Assembly (NCBI GenBank): GCA_963575745.1 | Contig: CAUYUJ010003678.1 | Location: forward strand, 20,001 to 46,697 | DNA: 26,697 nt | Direction of reading: 5' to 3' | From: Prorocentrum cordatum | Lineage: Eukaryota > Sar > Dinophyceae > Prorocentrales > Prorocentraceae | Shown here: one piece after another, positions 23,891 to 26,697 of the stretch | Numbering within the stretch: position 1 is the first letter of the stretch | How the letters are laid out: the number at the start of each line of letters is the position of its first letter | The notes under the pieces: model-generated | What the model was told of the DNA's origin: nothing | The model's input: only the letters and a program-made list of their open reading frames with translations | Databases searched by the model: none | Made by a program: the position numbers and the translations under genes

Positions 23891-25359
23891 GACCGCGTGC
23901 GCTCCTGAGCCCCCGGGGCCTCCCTCTCGACCCGCCTGCCGCTCCGACGGGCGGGCGGCGCGGCCGCACGCCCCGCACAGGCACGTGCAGAAGCCCCCCC
24001 CGCCGGGGGCCAGGGGCGTCGGCAGAGCCGGCCGCTGCAGCAGCAGCGGCCACGGGAGCAAGAGAGGCGTGCCCTGCACGGGGCAGCAGGAGCTCTCGGC
24101 GGCCTCACGGCGGTCGCCACCAGGAGCTCGCTCACGGGAGAGCGGGTGCAAGACGGGAGGCCGCTCAGTCACGGCAAGGATGTAAAGGTGCCGGACGGGA
24201 GCGGGGGGGAGGGAAACTGGCAGAACGGCAACAGGTGCAAGTAGTAGAGGTCCCCAGTCAGGTTGTCCCACCCTACCTCCTCGGCCCGAATCAACGGGAG
24301 CTCGAGGTGTGTGGGATCGGGGAACGTCGTCACGGAAGTGGGTCCTTTTGAAAACCAGAGGTTGCACCAGCACGCACAGCAGTGGGAAGGTCCGCCTCCT
24401 CCTCCTCCTCCTCCTCCAACTCCACCACCATCATCAATGCACGCTCGGAAGACCAGCCACGGGCGCGAAGCTGCACTGAGCTAGCGGCGCCCAGCCCATG
24501 CCACAAGCAACCTCTCCTACGCCAGAGAGAGATCGGGGTGGGGGGCCACGGGCACCGTCCGAAAGACGCCAATGTCGACCATGAGAGGCTGGAGCGGCGC
24601 TCTGCTGCGACTCCGCCGCTGCTGTCGACGAATACACTCAGAACGGCGCGCGTGAAAATGATCAGATTTCGTCGTAGCGCTGACACTCCTCCACCCTTGC
24701 TAGACCCCACCTACTCCTCCACATCAGGCCAGAGTCGCGAGAGGCCACCTGGCCAAAGTCGCGGGCCTGCGTGCCATCTCCTCCGACGGCGCGGCGGCCA
24801 AAGAGCCGGCACAAGCAGGCTGCCAAGAACATCATGTCTCCTCGATGCCTCCAACTCCTCCCACTTATCCTCCTCAACCGCCTCGGGCGTCCCCTGCAAG
24901 AGGGCCGGGAAGAGGCGCTGCGCCAGGGTCGCCTATCGCACCGCAAGAGGCCAATATACGCGAGAGGCCGACCTGACGGCCACGGTCGCGTGCGAGAGCA
25001 GCCGCCTCAACCTCCGACTCCACCGCCTCCGGCTACAGTAGGACCCGCAGCAGCAGCGGCGGCTCGACGACTGCACGCCCTTCGAGGAGGCAGCGCCGAG
25101 GACAGTGGAGACCAGCTAGGAGGGCAATAAGAGGGGCGGCCGGGTGGACTGTGAGGACCACATTGATCACGACATCTGCCATCTTTTCGCTGCTCCCGCT
25201 ACCTAAACCTGCGTTTGCGAGGTCGTCGGGTAAGTGCTCACCACCAGGGGCCAACACGGGAGCAGCGAGTGCAATCGACATCGAATACCAAATCTGCTGG
25301 GAAGTCTACCTTCCAAGTCTCAAATTAGAGAAGTGTAAATCCAGCAAGCTGGCGCACAC
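23891..25359. other. Unassigned GC-rich region
   Basis: About 1.5 kb without a recognisable gene. A short (TCC)n lies at 24395-24418. Open frames exist on both strands but show no family motif and conflict with one another. A minus-strand stretch near 24900-24837 reads GTPEAVEEDKWEELEASR after TTGCAG, which could be an exon; this is speculative. Confidence 0.35.
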
Positions 25360-25965
25360 TCAGGACGAAGAGACCATGGCTGCTGCGAACTCCTGGTCGA
25401 AACCGCTCTCGTTGGAGCAGACAGCGTTCATGTGTGCCTTCACATCCAAGCCTCGCTCTTGCAAAACAGATGGCATCGCGTCGCACGCGTAGCCAGTGGC
25501 CCCGACGTTCGAGTACCCGAATCTGAAGGGCGCCTCGAAGAATTGGGTTGTCACTTCTGACTTGTGAAAGCCACGTTCCCGGTTGGGCGGGCCGTGCGCA
25601 GCCTCAGTACGGTCGAGGCGTAGGGGGAGGCGAACGAATTGGCCCAGGCGGGAACCAATACGCCGGTCGCGAAGGCGTAGCCAAGCCCCAGGAAGGACCA
25701 CATCGGAGTGCGTGATCTCCACGTCTGCCGAGCAAGGTGTGCACGACTGCTCCAGGTCCAGAGTCTCCTCCCTCACGCCCTCGAACTCCTCCTTGCCCTC
25801 CATGCCCTCAGACTCCTCCTCCTTTGCGCTGTCCAAAACAGTGAGTACGGCCACGCCGTACTCCTGCTCCTCCGTCACGACCACCGTGTGGTCGTTGAAA
25901 ATCTTGAACACACCCTCGTTCTCATCCTCGTACTCGTTCTCATCCTCGTCCTCGTAGAGGTCCAT
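25360..25965 (-). CDS. Hypothetical acidic protein or exon
   Basis: From the ATG at 25965 the frame runs 201 codons to a TGA at 25360. The N-terminus is strongly acidic (MDLYEDEDENEYEDENEG), followed by VFKIFNDHTVVVTEEQEYGV and AVLTVLDS, a second Glu-rich part, then a mixed, globular-looking C-terminal half (LPGAWLRLRDRRIG, FFEAPFRFGYSNVGATG, GLDVKAHMNAVCSNES). I do not recognise a family. The frame is open upstream to about 26245 without an ATG, so it may be an internal exon with an acceptor in that stretch. The opposite strand has an open frame of Ser- or Leu-rich low complexity, which makes the minus strand the better candidate. No intron or SL signal is certain. Confidence 0.4.
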   Translation of the reverse strand: MDLYEDEDENEYEDENEGVFKIFNDHTVVVTEEQEYGVAVLTVLDSAKEEESEGMEGKEEFEGVREETLDLEQSCTPCSADVEITHSDVVLPGAWLRLRDRRIGSRLGQFVRLPLRLDRTEAAHGPPNRERGFHKSEVTTQFFEAPFRFGYSNVGATGYACDAMPSVLQERGLDVKAHMNAVCSNESGFDQEFAAAMVSSS

Positions 25966-26697
25966 CTCGTGGGCCAGAGGCGCAGGTCCCGCATCACGAA
26001 AACAACAACCACGTCGCTGCAGAGCCTGAGCAGCTGGTTCCTGCGGGGGCGGTGGGGCGCCGGCCAGCACTCCTGAGCAAGGGCGGGCGGCGGCGGCGTC
26101 GAGCGCGACGTTCAGGGCGATGGACAGCTTGGCCACGTCCCTCGCCTGCGCGCGTCCTCCGACGAGCGCTACATAACCCAATCTCCGACACGCACTGCGG
26201 AGGGGCCTCGGCCACGGGCCGGAAGTGCACTCCTCGCACCTATGTCATCCCGGTCGACCCTGTGGAGACACCTGCAGGGCTGGCTTCGGGCAGCTCTGCC
26301 GCCGCCGCCGCCGCCGCCGCCTGCCGCGGGCGCCGCCAGGGGCTGCCGCAGAGCGGGGGAGTCTGGGGGTGCCCTCCCGCCCTCTGCGGCCCCTGTGGCG
26401 GGCGCTTCGCTGCCAGTGGCCCCCCGCGCGGGCCCCACCCCGGGCGGGCAACGGCTGCCCCCCGCCCCGCCCCCCCTCGTCCTCCGCCCCATCGCCCCCT
26501 GATCCTCCGCCTCGCCCCCATCTCCGTGCACGTCCTCATGCCCAGCCTGGTCCTCATCCCCATCCCGGCCGCTCGGCCCAGACACGTCGGGCGCCTGTTC
26601 GGCTCAAGTTTTGCCTCTCGCGCGCCGACTTCTGCTCGGTGCTGGCAGCTTCGACAGGATGTTGGTCTCGGGCTCCCGCAGCCTGCTGGCAGCAGTC
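25966..26697. other. Unassigned GC-rich region at the right edge
   Basis: Contains a (GCC)n run at 26299-26322. Frames on both strands are low in complexity (Pro/Ala/Gly/Arg). The last ~110 bp on the plus strand read as mixed sequence, but no gene can be supported before the window ends. Confidence 0.35.

Noticed and set aside
25360-26181. Start of the acidic ORF at 26181
   Set aside because: The codon at 26181 is TTG; the first in-frame ATG is at 25965.
26589-26609. Second spliced-leader-like match ending GGCTCAAG
   Set aside because: Only about 15 of 21 positions agree and the exact part is 8 bases, expected by chance in a window of this size.
1-26697. tRNA, rRNA or snRNA genes
   Set aside because: No cloverleaf, A/B-box pair or conserved rRNA or snRNA segment was recognised on reading both strands by eye.

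Overview
The window looks like nuclear DNA of a dinoflagellate, most likely a core dinoflagellate. That assignment rests on several things together. The sequence is GC-rich and crowded with long tri- and tetranucleotide microsatellites and minisatellites. It holds two APE-type non-LTR retrotransposons; one has an ORF1 with a RanBP2-like zinc finger and a long Cys-containing tail after RNase H, a style I associate with dinoflagellates. There is a spliced-leader-like fragment at 4826-4843. A 100-N assembly gap sits at 14098-14197. Nothing resembles prokaryotic operon structure. The species cannot be fixed from the sequence, and no host gene is recognised with confidence.

Layout. 1-3250 (minus strand): a LINE (element A) with an endonuclease domain broken by single-base frame changes, followed by a reverse transcriptase frame open without a stop from about 1990 to position 1, running off the window. 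3250-6740: microsatellites interleaved with a cluster of short foldback (inverted-repeat) elements of at least five sequence families, a spliced-leader-like relic, and a perfect 24-bp palindrome. 6744-14052 (plus strand): a near full-length LINE (element B) with ORF1 (RanBP2 finger and helical region), ORF2 (APE endonuclease, reverse transcriptase, CCHC knuckle, RNase H, Cys-containing tail) and a 3' UTR ending in a (TCC)n tail. One base breaks ORF2 inside RNase H. 14098-14197: gap, across which the TCC/GGA polarity flips. 14198-23460: satellite-rich DNA with three copies of a dispersed repeat (D1) built on an ~83-bp tandem unit, minisatellites of 8, 12 and 42 bp, and a 1.15-kb (TATG/CATG)n tract. 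23540-26697: a second copy of one foldback family, pyrimidine-rich repeats, and one possible hypothetical coding exon (25360-25965, minus).

How the parts fit together. The two LINEs supply all the recognisable enzymes. The shared theme is that ends of LINE A, LINE B and D1 abut (TCC)n/(GGA)n tracts, and a single D1 orientation reads into TCC like the LINE B tail. This suggests either microsatellite-targeted insertion or TCC-templated tails. The foldback elements carry no coding capacity and look like MITE- or introner-like passengers. Their two- and four-arm similarity, and compensating changes in one hairpin, are the most novel signals here.
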